A stretch of DNA of 64,000 nucleotides from Adiantum capillus-veneris (taxonomy: Eukaryota > Streptophyta > Polypodiopsida > Polypodiales > Pteridaceae). Below the pieces are notes generated by a model. That model had not been told where the DNA came from. It saw only the letters and a list, made by a program, of their open reading frames with translations, and made no database searches. Both the position numbers and the translations under genes were made by a program. Positions 10,945-21,959 of the stretch are shown here, in pieces. Position 1 is the stretch's first letter; each line of letters begins with the position of its first letter. The stretch spans positions 112,808,549 to 112,872,548 of the forward strand of contig CM043953.1 of the NCBI GenBank assembly GCA_014529385.2. Direction: 5' to 3'.

Positions 10945-12008
10945 GCAGGTGGTTGTATTGGCCCAGACGGGATTTGATCTTAGTCAGACAGTTACGATAT
11001 AGTGGATGTCGGGTATCGTTGCTTGAGCGATCTTTTGCGTTGCATTTGGGTTCGCTAGTGATTGCAAGAGGTGCCAAGAGTGGTACAGGTTACCCATTGC
11101 ATGTGGATCACGGGAGAGACGGTGTTGTCTCTGTGATCATGCAGCCAGGTAGAGAGCGAGAGAGCAGGCGAGTCTCTTTTTCTCATGGGTTGCAGGGTGC
11201 TTTGCATGGAGTGCAGAGTAGTGAGCTCGTTGTGCACACAGTTGGGGCACGACTTGAGCAGTCACACAGAGAGGTGACAGAGTTAGACATGCATGCTTTG
11301 CTAGTGACTGAGCAAAGCAGAGAGTCAGTTGTGCGAGATACTTCTATGCAGGATAGACAGGTAGAGCAGTCTTGCTCTAGTGAGTCACGACAGAAGGACG
11401 TTGTGCAAGAGTCTATGCATACGGAGTTAGAGCATGAGAGCTCTAGTGAGTCACAGTAGATTGAGTGGTCATGTTTGCAGTGGATGATTGCACAGGAGAC
11501 TGAGACGTCAGCGATTATGCAATCATTCCTTTCTATGCTCGACAGTGAGCATGGGGATATAGTTGTGTAGGATATGTCTTCCAGCAGACACCTAGAGCAG
11601 CTGGTTTGCTCTGAGGTTGCACGACAGGTTGATGCGTCTTTTGTGGACAGTCACAAGATGCATGTGGCTGACACGCCTTGTCAGTCAGAGATGCCTATTG
11701 TCAGGGATATATATGTTGATGCATGCTCCGTAGAGCTAGCAGGGCCCACTAGCATTGCATCGGCATTCGGTGGTCTCCTGTATGAGATGTTGATCTTGAG
11801 ACCGGATATCGCAGCTGTAGTGGGAGCATTTGCAGTTGGGCTTGTCAGTCATTTGTTGATTGACGATGGCATAGTGCACGAGGGAGATATGCAGGTATTG
11901 CATACATACTTGCAGTACGTGTGCGGTAAGTCTGGTGGTGTATGGACTTACACGGGAGCAGGACAGTCGGATGCACACGATCACAGCCAGCCAGTGGGCA
12001 TCGGTTGA
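10945..12008 (+). pseudogene. 3' ORF of a copia-like LTR element, function unknown
   Basis: One reading frame runs from about 10945 to 12008, broken only by two TAG stops (11457 and 11568). The product is rich in Ser, Glu, Gln and His in its first two thirds. It contains one hydrophobic stretch (IAAVVGAFAVGLVSHLLI) near the C-terminus that could cross a membrane. It ends about 70 bases before a polypurine tract and LTR-like start. I see no integrase, RT or RNase H motif, so it is either an extra ORF after pol or the main ORF of a non-autonomous element. The left edge abuts the truncated Ty3 integrase. Confidence 0.45.
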
Positions 12009-12076
12009 GAGCGGTTTTCTCTCGCCTTTTGTAGTCTTTAGACTAGGTTCCCTTGCTTAAAGGCACAGTCACCTTT

Positions 12077-12274
12077 AAGTGGGAGGTTGTTGGGGTATAG
12101 GCGCCTGTGCCTTGCCCGGCCGCCCAGAGTCTGGGCGCCCACTGACTTGTATACCTTATACATAGCATAAGTGTATAGGGGGCTGCTCACTCTTTGAGTC
12201 TCCCCACCCATATCTGTGTCATGTGTCTCCTTCTCTCTCTCACTCTTCGTCTGTGGTGCTCCCCGATCCCCTTC
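12077..12274 (+). mobile_element. Polypurine tract and short 3' LTR of a copia-like element
   Basis: AAGTGGGAGG at 12077-12086 is the typical copia polypurine tract, followed at once by TGTTGGGG (12088), the usual LTR start. A plausible end is CCCCTTCA at 12268-12274, giving an LTR of about 187 bp with TG...CA ends. Sequence after 12275 belongs to a Ty3 gag. No matching 5' LTR is seen, so the element is 5'-truncated. Confidence 0.55.
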
Positions 12275-13746
12275 ATAAGACCCATGATTCAGCCAAGCAC
12301 TGGGAACTGTCACAACTGTGGTGCAGAAGATCATTGGAAAAATGAATGCCCAGAGCTTGACAAAAACCTCAGGCCAGTCGAAGCTTATTGCATACAATGT
12401 TGCAAAAATGAAGGACACTTCCCTGAAGATTGTCCAAAAAATGCTTTAAACAAGGGTAAAACAGTAGTGAACACAGTCCAAGTGATACGTAGTAGCTCAT
12501 GTCTGAGAGTGAACCGATTGTTCCAATCAAGGTAATCACCAGAGCACAGGCTAAGAAAAAGAAACATAACTCCTTTGATGATTCAGAGAATACTAAAATT
12601 TCCTCTCAAAAGACCAAAATAAGCATAAGCAAAAGGTATGAGATGAGAAAACAGAAACAAAGGGCTGAAATCAAGGAGAAAGCAAAGAAGTTATTCCAAG
12701 AAAAAGTGGAAGAAACTAGAAGCAAAATCAAGGAAACCACAGTGAAATCTCGATGATCAATTTTGCTAGACAAAATTTTTGAGCCAATCAATGCAGTTTT
12801 GGAAGCTTACCAAGCGTGACTTAAAGCAGGCCAAAACATGGAAAACAAATGGAAAAACTATCCTTCTCTAGATGTGGAAGCAACTAAGCTTGAAGCTTAC
12901 CAGAATTTGGTAAGAATTACTTAAGAGATATTGGAAAAACAGAAACCCAAGCTCGAGAGTATGGCAAAACCTGAGGAGCTTGTGTTAGGAACTAGTCAAG
13001 AGAAATCCAAACTAGTGGTAGAACCCCACCTTGAAACAAAAGATACAGAACTCTTATTGCCTGACAATGAAGACGCCTTAGATGGAATTCCATTCGTAGA
13101 AGAAGATTGGCCAGGACACTTATGGGAAAAAGTTAGAGATATTAATGATGGGAGCCTAACTTTAAAGGCAGCTCCTATAGAGGAAGTTTGGTTAGACAAT
13201 CTACCTCCTGATATGGACATGGATGTACAATCCTTGTATGGGGATTGCGGCTTTGAAGCTTCAGAAATGTCTAAACCAATGAATTTGAAAACACTACCCT
13301 CTTACTTGGGAGATAACGAAGATTAATCCATAGTTTGTAGAACCACTCAGATGAAAAAACCAAAACATACCCTAGAGGTAGACAACATCCATTCAATCAT
13401 GTCTACACCCATTCAATGCACTCTTACTTTAGGAGAACTATTAAAACTCAGAGCATATTTATGGAATGATATACAGAAAACTCTAGAGAAGGTGGGGATA
13501 ACATGTTATCGCAAAAAAAAGGGAAATTGAAACACGAATTGGATAACAAAGAGATTCAATTTGTTCCAATGAACAAACTTAGAGAATAATACGAAGGGGA
13601 AGAAGGAAATACAACCCTTCCAATGAGATATAATGATATAGAAACCATGGCAATATTGGATAGTGGGGCAGGCATAGCCATAGCCACAAAAGCAGTATGG
13701 GAATCACGGGGGCAACCAGCCATTAGAACTCGAATGAAATTGCAAT
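12275..13746 (+). pseudogene. Ty3 retrotransposon gag and start of protease (5' half of a split element)
   Basis: Two zinc knuckles sit near the start: CHNCGAEDHWKNEC (12308-12349, C-x2-C-x4-H-x4-C) and a second, slightly off-spaced one (12389-12433). They are followed by a charged spacer (12499-12756) with VITRAQAKKKK and an acidic region (12931-13326). The protease active site AILDSGAGIAIATKA lies at about 13650-13690 (DSG at 13659). The reading frame breaks several times. The protease stops at KLQ where a hAT transposon inserted (13747) and resumes at 23143, so 12275-13746 and 23143-24805 are one element. Gag would package RNA and the protease would process the polyprotein. Confidence 0.8.
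13739..13746. other. Left 8-bp target-site duplication of the hAT element
   Basis: ATTGCAAT here is repeated exactly at 23143-23150, immediately outside the two transposon ends. An 8-bp duplication is diagnostic of hAT transposition. Confidence 0.85.
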
Positions 13747-13990
13747 CAGGGATGCATGATTTGTTATTCGACATTCGTTTTATTTGTGAATAATGGTCGA
13801 TTAATATGTTTCAAATATTTATTAGTCCGTATTATTCGTTGCCACATTAGCTTTATTCAAAATAACATTTTATTGCTTACATATCGATTGAATTACTGTC
13901 GATCGATATTGTATCGATCGAAACAATACGATTGATATGTATTGATTGAAACAGTATCGATCGATTCTGACATAGTATAAAAAGCCTAGA
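13747..13990. repeat. Left subterminal region rich in ATCGATCGA
   Basis: Within about 240 bases of the left end, TATCGATCGA-like words recur in both orientations (13885-13970), matching those at 22930-23030 near the right end. Such subterminal words are typical binding sites for hAT transposases; here this is inferred from position and symmetry. Confidence 0.7.
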
Positions 13991-14154
13991 CTTGCGTGTT
14001 CTAGGCACAATTCCCTTTACCAAAGTGTTAGGTTAGCCCCAACATAGAAAGGTTGAGTTGTCAACTCAAAAAAATCCTTTGATTTTTTAGAAAATAGATT
14101 ATTTTTAATGTTAAAATATTTAAAAAACAAAATGGATATATTTGAATCATCTAT

Positions 14155-14425
14155 AATTCTAAGCAATAGAAGTTCTTCTTTAGCTCTATTGTTTTAGTAT
14201 AAATAAATAATGCTAAGCACGAGAGGCTATCTTTTTAGCTATAGTGTCTTAGTGCAAATGTATAATTCTAAACATTAGAGGATATACTTTTAGCTCTCTT
14301 TGTTTTAGAATATATAAATAAATAATTATAAGTGCTATAGGCTATTTTTTAAGCTATAGTGTCTTAGTGAAAATGTATAATTCTAAACATTAGAGGCTAT
14401 ACTCTTAGCTCTATTTTTTTTTAGA
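14155..14425. repeat. 115-bp tandem repeat, about 2.4 copies
   Basis: TATAATTCTAAACATTAGAGG at 14261 recurs at 14376. A related diverged unit precedes it. Each unit contains TTTAGCTCTATTGTTTTAG and AAGCTATAGTGTCTTAGTG. Confidence 0.75.
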
Positions 14426-14477
14426 ATAGAGCAATTAAAAGGTTACCAAAGGTTATTTAAATTGTAATACTTCTATA

Positions 14478-14990
14478 CCTGGTTGTTTGAGTAGGGTCTC
14501 CTACTTCTAAGTATGCATACAATATACACATACATGTAGGTCTTTTGGTTGTCATGAACAAATGTTCTTACCTCCATATAGACATACAGTAGGTCCACTT
14601 AGTGCCTCATGGTTATTGTGAGACGATTCTCTTACTTTCAAGTGAGGTTTAAGGTATGAAGTATGATTCACTTGGTTGTTATCGAGCTTATAAATGAATA
14701 TGGTGGATCACCTATAGAATTCACTAGGTTGTGATCGAGCAAAAGCTCTTACCTCCTAGTGAATATAAGTCATGCATAGTACTTATGAGTCACATGGATG
14801 TTATCGAGATCATGCTCTTACCTCTATGTTGATATAGAAATTAGAGACCTCATTTATTTTAGGGTCGATTGGTTGTGTTTGAGCACTAGATCCTACCTCC
14901 AAGAGATATAGATAGTGGAATGTGAGATGACTCCATCGCTCATCTAGGTTGTCTTGAGAAAACGCTCTGTACCTCCTAGTAGCTAGGACT
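14478..14990. repeat. Degenerate 65-115-bp repeats within the hAT
   Basis: GGTTGTTATCGAG followed by GCTCTTACCTCC and an AGTGAATATA-type tail recurs about seven times with much divergence. No coding potential is visible in this part of the transposon. Confidence 0.6.
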
Positions 14991-15089
14991 GTCATATCCA
15001 TTGGTTACTTCCCCTAGGCGTGGGACTCTACACGCATTATTTTCTCAAGAGTACATGCTCGAATTGCATATAAAGTGCCTTCATGGCTT

Positions 15090-16668
15090 GTGGAATCCGA
15101 TTTAATATCATAAGAAATCCTATTTTGAAAGATGCACTAATGTCAACTGAGAAAAAAAGGATTCATCTATCATGATTATAATAAAATGCGAACAGAGTAT
15201 GTGGACAAAGTCAAGAGCAGTACGGAAGTGATTCTTAAGTGAATGGTGCTTGACTTTGTTCTAGTGTTTGGCTATACCATAGCGCTCGACGGATGAACCA
15301 GCTGTCAAAAAAACCATTGATTAATGTCATGGTAATTTGTCACAAACATGCAATGTTTCTAGAGTCCATTGATACCTCAATGAAAGAGAAGACATATCTT
15401 TACTTAACAAGGGTATAATGAGCGAGCTATCGCTCGACTGGGTGGACCGCAGAATGTGACAGCTATTGTTACAGATAATGCTTCCAACTATAGAGATGCG
15501 GGTTTATCCATTATGGAAAAGTACACAAAAAATGTGCAACACACACCCTAAACTTACTCCTAAAGGAGATCAGCAGATTATCATTCATAAAACAGGTCCT
15601 TATTGACTCCATTCACGTAGTCAATTTTATACGGGAACATCATTTTACATATGCTTTATTTCGCTCGAAGTCTTCAAATAAATCACTTCAAATTTTCTCT
15701 TCCACAGGATTTGCTACAGCATACTATGTTTTGAATAATCTCATTGAAGTGCGAGCGGCTCTTACAAAAAATTTTGCAGATCACTGTTGGGAGGCTTGGC
15801 TCAGCAAATATCCAAGCCACCACGAAGCAGCTCAAAAATGTGTGTCCTTGGTGCAATCTCCTCTCTTTTGGAGGAACATTGACAAACTTGTTGGGGTTAG
15901 TAAGCCCTATGTGGAACTACTTAGGGTTGTTGACATAGATAAGTTTGTCATTGGTAAGGTTTATTGGATCATGTATGAGGTGCTACATCAAACCAAAGAA
16001 TACAATCACTACAGTGCAAGGGAGAGAAGACAGATCGTGCAACTTGTGGAGAAACGATGAGCTCAAATGCACCATTGCATGGTGCTGCATTTGTCTTGGT
16101 TCCAAATTTTTAGATGAACGGACAAGCTTCCAAAAAAGAGGTAATGAGAGACTTTAGAATTGTCTGCTCGCAGTTGTTGCCAGGCGACGATGGCATCGAT
16201 GCATTCCAGCAGAGTGTGGATTATGCCAATAGGGAAGGAACTTTTGGAGATACTTGGGTTCTTAATAGCGTAAAAAGGTTTTCACACCTAGTATGGTGGA
16301 AAGAATATGGAGGAGAGGTAGTTGAGTTACAACATGTGGCAACAAGGGTGCTTTTGATCGCGGCATCCAATTGTAGCTGTGAGCGCAATTGGTCTTCTTA
16401 TGATTTTGTGCACTCAAAGTGCAGAAATCGCGTAAGTCCTTCTTGTGCCGCAGACCTTGTGTACGTCTTTTTTAACATACGTCTCATTCATGCACACACA
16501 AAGATAGCCACACGGGCGACCGAAGTACACTTTGAAGTGCTTCAGACTCATGAAACGGTAGCGCAACAGAGGTGTAGCGACGATGAGATGGAGTGGGAAG
16601 TGGATTTAGAATGTTTAGATAATGAAGAGGTTGATGACCTCATGCCTACGATAGATGGTGAAATGTAA
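15090..16668 (+). pseudogene. hAT transposase, decayed
   Basis: The DUF659-like part reads ESIDTSMKEKTYLY (near 15361) and GPQNVTAIVTDNASNYRDAG (TDN at 15471), a region that carries a catalytic Asp in hAT enzymes. The next block (15709-16060) matches the segment after the insertion domain (FATAYYVLNNL, then ALTKNF). The C-terminal dimerisation domain is in the open frame 16114-16668: WWKEYGG, then LLIAASNCSCERNWSSYDFVHSKCRNRV, then an acidic tail to the stop at 16666. Stops and frameshifts lie at about 15120-15440, 15550-15700 and 16060-16110. No BED zinc finger was found upstream, so the 5' part is missing or unrecognisable. The acidic C-terminal tail is unusually long. Confidence 0.85.
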
Positions 16669-16915
16669 ACATCTTTTCATGATAATGTATCTACTCTATC
16701 TCACTATAGCTCACTATTGAGCTATATATCTCACTTTTCTGACTTAAGAGCAACATGCACACCTTTGGACATCTTAAACAAAATGACATCTACAAACCAA
16801 ATTCTCAACAAAATCATCAATTAGCAACTCCAAAAAGAATTCATTTCCATAAACATAGAGAGAATACAATGCCATTTCAAGAAAGGACAGGGTAATTTGC
16901 CATTAAAATTTCCAA

Positions 16916-17844
16916 CTACAGTCTACAATGTCTTGAAGAAATTGTGATATCCACTGCTTCTTCAAGATATGCGTTCAATGCTTCCTCAAGCATATCCACC
17001 ATTTCTTGAATATCTGCCTCATGACTTGGTTATGCCTCCTCGGGCAGGGGAGAGAGAGGACCATATCGCGCTTCGTATCTGGCAACTTTTTTGGATAAAA
17101 CAACTACTTCTGCTTCTTTGGCTGACAACTTCTCTTGTAGCGAGACAATGCTCTCCCTTGGCTAGCTAGTGTAGCCCTCTGAGACACGATATTGACAAAT
17201 TTTTCATGCTCTTCTGGTAGGAGCACCACTGGCCTCTTTCGTGAAGGTGGATCTGCCTCCCCGCGATGCACTTGTGCCCTTTCTTTAGCTCTTCCAAGTT
17301 TGACACTAGCGTTGAAAGAACGGTCTGTCCCAATGACGTGCTTCTTCATTATATCTTGCACGAAGACTTGCTGGATGATGTACATGGCAACTTGATTATT
17401 ATTAGGTAGACTGCACTCCTTTTGGATGAAGTGTAGAAGCAACACACGTGCGAGACCTTTGTGTTGCAAATTTGAGACTTGCTGGATGATGTACACGGCA
17501 ACTTGATTATTATTAGGTAAACTGCACTCCTTTTGGATGAAGCGTAGAAGCAACACACGTGCGAGCCCTTTGTGTTGCAAATCTGAGATTTTCAATGGTG
17601 CCGTTGTCTTGGCACAACTTGACCTCTTGAACAGTACATCTATCACAAAAAATTACGGAAAGCACTTGCATACGTCCTCCAATTTCATCGGTTTCCCCTC
17701 CAAACCCTCAGGCTCCATGGTCTTGACAAACAATGCAGAGAGGTCTTGAGCCTTGTAACGCAGGCTCTCCTGTCTGAGGATGCGTTGAGACTCCTCCTGA
17801 TCGAGCTCACCGTCGACATTGGGAGGAGCGTATGGGGCTGCCAT
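16916..17844 (-). pseudogene. hAT cargo gene A: unknown protein with duplicated segment
   Basis: It starts at a clear ATG (17844-17842). The frame runs to 17104 with one internal TAA (17650-17652), then continues after a frameshift through SKKVARYEARYGP and DIQEMVDMLEEALNAYLEEA to a TAG at 16918-16916. Residues near NLQHKGLARVLLLHFIQKEC and SLPNNNQVAVYIIQQV occur twice in tandem, from a DNA duplication of about 108 bp (17349-17558). The C-terminal part is rich in charged residues and could form a coiled coil. I recognise no domain. It converges with the transposase gene on the other strand and follows the kinase-like gene in the same direction. Confidence 0.5.
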
Positions 17845-18091
17845 TTCCTATCGAATCACACGATAATAAAATATTAGATTGAAATGATAGATAACTACAA
17901 TCGATGGTACAATCAATGTTTAACATACACAATTTTAAAATTCACATCTCTCTCATCACTTTGACAACACCAATGTAATAAAATAGCATGAAATTTCAAG
18001 ACAATGGACATGAGACAAGACAAAACTATTTCATTGCAAAGTATATACACATTCTCAAATTACAAGGTATGAATTCAATTATTGAATGGCC

Positions 18092-19056
18092 TCAAGCCTG
18101 CACTATCTGGGAGTGTGCGACCAACATGCTTAATGGCTTGTAACATGCTGAGGAGATCATGTGAGGACTTGCATTGGGTGGGACTGGGAGATACACAAGT
18201 GCGCAGGACTTCCTGAGAAAAGCAATATAATTAGTGTCATCATCCTTAGGGTAAATATTTAAGGATTTCTTGAATGAATTTACAAAGGGAGTAGATATAT
18301 TGGCTACGCGTGTAGACTGGAGGATCTGTGGATATACATTTGGGAGCCACCCACAAATATCGCTTGCTCCAGGTTTCCCTTGTTGATGGGGAAGATTTGG
18401 CAACTTCGGACATGTGTTCTCTGTGGGGAACAAGGTTGCACTACCCCAATCACATATTCCCAGATATACTCTAGCGATACCAAAATGCAGCAAGATAATA
18501 CTTCCATGAACATCATTGTGAGTGATGTTATTCGCATGCAACAAGATGAAGGTTCGGAGAAATCCATTAATGATGGGACATATATTCTGCATGACAACTT
18601 CAATAGTACCCTCGACGTATTTGAAACCCTTGATCATGGCCACATTCTTCCCCTCTTTTTGGAGTCTGTCTAGCCAGTGGTAGAGGTTTCCACCATTCCA
18701 CATCTTGAAGATGAGGGTGGGAGCTCGTGTGGCATGTCTTGCCAATCTAGAGCAGCAATGAATCCACTATGGGTGATATTCATAATTGTGGCGTCATGTA
18801 GCACTATGTCATTGGCACTCTTTTGGCCATCACCCTTGACTAGTTTTCCGGTGTAAAATTCATCTGTGAAGGTCTCATGATTGACTTTCACCTTCGTGAT
18901 CATGCCGTATCTACCTTCTCCAATGCATGAAATTTGTGGAAATTCAATGCAAGCCATGTGCATGACGACAAGGTTCCATGGGTCTAAGATTCCCACTTTC
19001 TTGGATCCGGGGCATGAACCCACTACCCTCTCCCCCACAGGATTGACTCTAGCCAC
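18092..19056 (-). pseudogene. hAT cargo gene B: protein-kinase-like
   Basis: Two overlapping frames (19056-18670 and 18745-18092), joined across one frameshift near 18700, give a kinase-like fold. The glycine loop reads CIGEGRYGMITKV and is followed by GKLVKGD (possible ATP-binding Lys). A hinge-like segment reads LIFKMWNGGNLYHWL. The catalytic loop is ITHNDVHGSIILLHF (HND replaces HRD; the catalytic Asp is present, but the Mg-binding Asn five residues later reads Ile). The DFG motif is CDWGSA. The C-terminal lobe is short, with ICGWLPNVYPQ where an APE-like motif would be. The family would phosphorylate proteins; the substitutions and frameshift suggest this copy is inactive. It lies between the transposon ends and next to another cargo gene on the same strand. 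Confidence 0.65.
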
Positions 19057-19070
19057 TAGGCCAACGCGCG
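18995..19070 (-). promoter_or_regulatory. tRNA-like pol III promoter, SINE head
   Basis: On the minus strand TGGCCTAGTGG (19063-19053) fits an A box, and GGGTTCATGCCCC (19021-19009) approximates a B box. The spacing of about 32 bases is as in tRNA genes. The words GTTGGCCTAGTGGCTAGAG and GTAGTGGGTTCATGCCC resemble the head of plant Au-type SINEs. It overlaps the first codons of the kinase-like frame, so either the kinase start lies downstream of it or the SINE inserted there. Confidence 0.45.
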
Positions 19071-19109
19071 CTCGTTGGAAGGTGTGTGTGGGATAAGTTT
19101 ATAGATCAC

Positions 19110-19320
19110 GGTAGTGCGGACAAGTTTACACCTAGTTCACACCAAGTTCACATCGAGTTCGCACTGAGTTCACACCAAATTTGGTGTTGTGTGTAGGCCC
19201 TCCCCAGTTCACACCTAGTTCACACCATGTTCACGTCGAGTTCACAGCGAGTTCACACCAAATTTGGTGTGGTGCACATATCTCCGAGTTCACTCTTAGT
19301 TCACACCTAGTTCAAATGTT
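19110..19320. repeat. Short AGTTCACACC direct repeats
   Basis: AGTTCACACC or close variants recur more than ten times at about 12-base spacing. Two copies of the palindrome ACACCAAATTTGGTGT interrupt the series (19173-19188 and 19256-19271). Confidence 0.75.
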
Positions 19321-19518
19321 GATCGGACGGCCCGGATTGCACCCGCCTCGTGACGTCTACTGTGGATCATTGATCCCACCTCCTTGTTGAGGTGTCATTT
19401 AGTGACGAGGCCCTAGCCCACCCCCCACCTTCCGAATTTACTCATCCAAATTGTGGTTCCAAACATTATAATTTGGCAACGCTAAAATGTGAACGTTGAC
19501 TTTCATAAACTGAAGCGT

Positions 19519-19546
19519 CCCCCCCCCCCCCCCCCCCCCCCCCCCC
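19519..19546. repeat. Poly-C tract, 28 bases
   Basis: An uninterrupted run of C, a low-complexity tract that could also be a sequencing weak point. Confidence 0.9.
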
Positions 19547-19829
19547 AAAACCACAAAACAACAACACCCACACACGAAACCCCATCTTGAGCTTTTTTGG
19601 TTGAACTTTGTGCATTGGGTGGGCTCATTGGGCTACCTTTTGTGACCAACAATGACATGAGCAAGAACATGAGTTGAACCTTTGTGTTGAATTTATTAAA
19701 CTTGTTTCTGAGTAAACATTGATGAAACATGTACCATATTCTCTCTTGTAGCGACTCGTTCGACCCCACGGAATGGTCATGAGAAGTTATAGGTAAGGGC
19801 ACTATATTCTTTCGGCACCTAGGTGCTCC

Positions 19830-20900
19830 ACTTGAGGTGGGAATTACGGATAAGCAAAACATTGAGTGGTTCTTGACCAAAATAAATAGTAAAATGAGAA
19901 GGTGGAAGTTTGCGCTCCTCCCCTTCCATAGTAGAGTCACGGTATGAATTCTTTCATGATCCCGTAAATTATATTTGTTTTGCCATTTCTAAAATTGAGA
20001 AAATCCAATTGGAAAGAATTGTTGAAGCCTGTCAAACAATTCTTGTGGAAAAGAAACACAAAGACCTCAACCCCTTGCCAATGGGGGAGATGGGAATGGG
20101 TAGCGAGACCAAAAGATCAAGGCGGAATTGGGATTATTGACCCCATGGTGCTTGCAAAAGCTTTGTGTGCCAAACTGGTCATCTCATTGATGGACCAGAA
20201 AGGGATATTATGGCATGGGATATGATTAACAAAGTCAAGATTTCCTCTAAGAAAGGGGGTCACTTGGAAGAAGGCCACAATGCAACACAAGATTTTGGTG
20301 CCTTTTTGGACATTCATGAAACTCAGAGGCTGCAAAGGGGAGCTAGGATGAAGGTGTAACAAAGCAGCTTCAACCCTAGAATGGGGGGATAATTTTAAAT
20401 ACTTCAGGGATTCCTCTCTAAATTGGTTCATCTGGCTCTCCAAACTTGGAAGGGATTCCTTGGACACCTTTTGTAGGGAAGATGCACATCAAGTAAACAA
20501 CAAAGGAATCTCTAAACTTTCTCATCTTTGGGATGATAGAAACTTTTGATGGAAGGATGTGGAGCTTGTAGTGATGCAATATAACTTGAATATGTACAAA
20601 AAGCTTGTGATCGGTAGAATCTCGGTAGTGCTTGCATCCTCACCTCCACCTGTTAATGGATCAAAAATTGATTAGAGAGCCTGAAATTGGCCGAAAGACA
20701 AACTGTTCTTGCTTTCCAAGAACCACGGTACCTATAATGTGATGATATACAAAGCGGATTGGCTCGACCCACTCACCAAAATTTGGAAGAAAATTTGGTC
20801 AGAAGAGCGCTAGAAAAAGAGTGTTAAGGACATCCAGGAGACTAAATGACCTAAATACATGAAAAAATTCACCTCGAAGGTGCTATGGGAGCCTTGGATA
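19830..20900 (+). pseudogene. LINE 3' fragment (zf-RVT-like end of a reverse transcriptase ORF)
   Basis: In changing frames the sequence reads KQNIEWFLTKINSKMRRWKF, then SRVTV, then KPVKQFLWKRN, then WEWVARPKDQGGIGIIDPM, then ALCAKLV and LWHGI. This order matches the region after the RT palm in plant L1-type LINEs, including the PK-GGIGI signature. Later pieces (WKKIWSEER, KVLWEPW) fit the terminal zinc-finger region. Many stops. It has been inserted into the hAT between the kinase-like gene and the coding stretch at 20984-21728. Confidence 0.65.
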
Positions 20901-20983
20901 CTGTGATTAAGGTGCATGCTAGAGGCTCGGCTCTAGCACTTGCTCTACCTCTAAAGACCCTCTTCATCTATTCATCAAGTGCC

Positions 20984-21728
20984 CTACTTCACCAGGGTTG
21001 ACCGCAAAGGTTCGCAAATGACGTGATCCTGGGAGGGCATGGATTCCAAAGCTAGGACGTTTGGTTGTGCACCCAAATTACTAGATTTTGCTACCTGAAC
21101 CAAGTCTGCAATTCTAGGAACCTTTGGGTTTTCGAGGTAGCTCATTTTGATGATATTGACGTATGAGCATTGAGCTTGTTCATGGTGTTGAAGCAAGAAG
21201 ACATCAGCATTGGGACATTGCTAGAGATTGGTACTTCCAAAGCGGCAGGAACTACGGGTACATCCTTGAGCTCTTCTATGCGCGGTCTCTTTCCATGTTG
21301 CTTCATGCTTCTATAGAGGACCTCTACTTCAATCATGCGGTCCATGAAGCCATACTTCCTTTTAATTTGCTTGTCAAGGATTTCTACAACCCTACAAACT
21401 TGCCCTATGATTCGACTCACGTCGTGGACCAACTGACCACCTCTCTAAGGACTTCAATCCCACCTGAAGCACTATAAAATTTTGCAACTAATGCTGCATA
21501 TGTAGCACTACATAACTCATCCAAAAATGATTTGTATGAGGACTCTTGCAAGACTTCTTGGAGGCGATCACTTCCTAATCCATAAAGATGAGTGCATACA
21601 AATTCTTCGACATATTTACACTCAAATTTCATTATCTTGCCTATAGTACCATGATGTGAGTAGAAGCTAAAACTAAGAAACAAAAAACCATACCTTCTCA
21701 TTCTAGTCATTTTTTGCAACACAACCAT
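20984..21728 (-). pseudogene. Unknown coding-like stretch within the hAT
   Basis: Three minus-strand frames (21728-21417, 21432-21142, 21196-20984) follow each other with small overlaps, as in one frameshifted gene. They include IMKFECKYVEEFVCTHLYGLG, VSRIIGQVCRVVEILDKQIKR and a C-terminal part with IADLVQVAKSSNLGAQPNVL. I do not recognise a family. It shares its direction with the kinase-like gene and cargo gene A, so all three may be parts of one cargo transcription unit. Confidence 0.35.
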
Positions 21729-21737
21729 GAAGCAATC

Positions 21738-21755
21738 ACCCTAAACCCTAAACCA
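21738..21755. repeat. Two telomere-like CCCTAAA units
   Basis: ACCCTAAACCCTAAACC matches two units of the plant telomere repeat. With only two units this is more likely a promoter telo-box or chance than an interstitial telomere. Confidence 0.4.
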
Positions 21756-21959
21756 CAGGTCCACATGAATGTAAATTATGATTAACATACACAAGAACGT
21801 CCACACGATTATGCATGATCTTAATTATGATTTTTTCATATCATAAAAAAATATGTTATGATTTTTTCGAATAAAAAACCTCGCGTGTATGAGACGCTAT
21901 CAATAGGAATATGACAAAGTCATACAAATACACATTATTTTACAAATGACAAAGAACAA

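Noticed and set aside
19503-19940. 145-codon minus-strand ORF ending in a glycine run
   Set aside because: The glycine run is the poly-C tract and the rest is antisense to a LINE fragment.
21738-21755. Interstitial telomere
   Set aside because: Only two CCCTAAA units, too short to support a telomeric origin.
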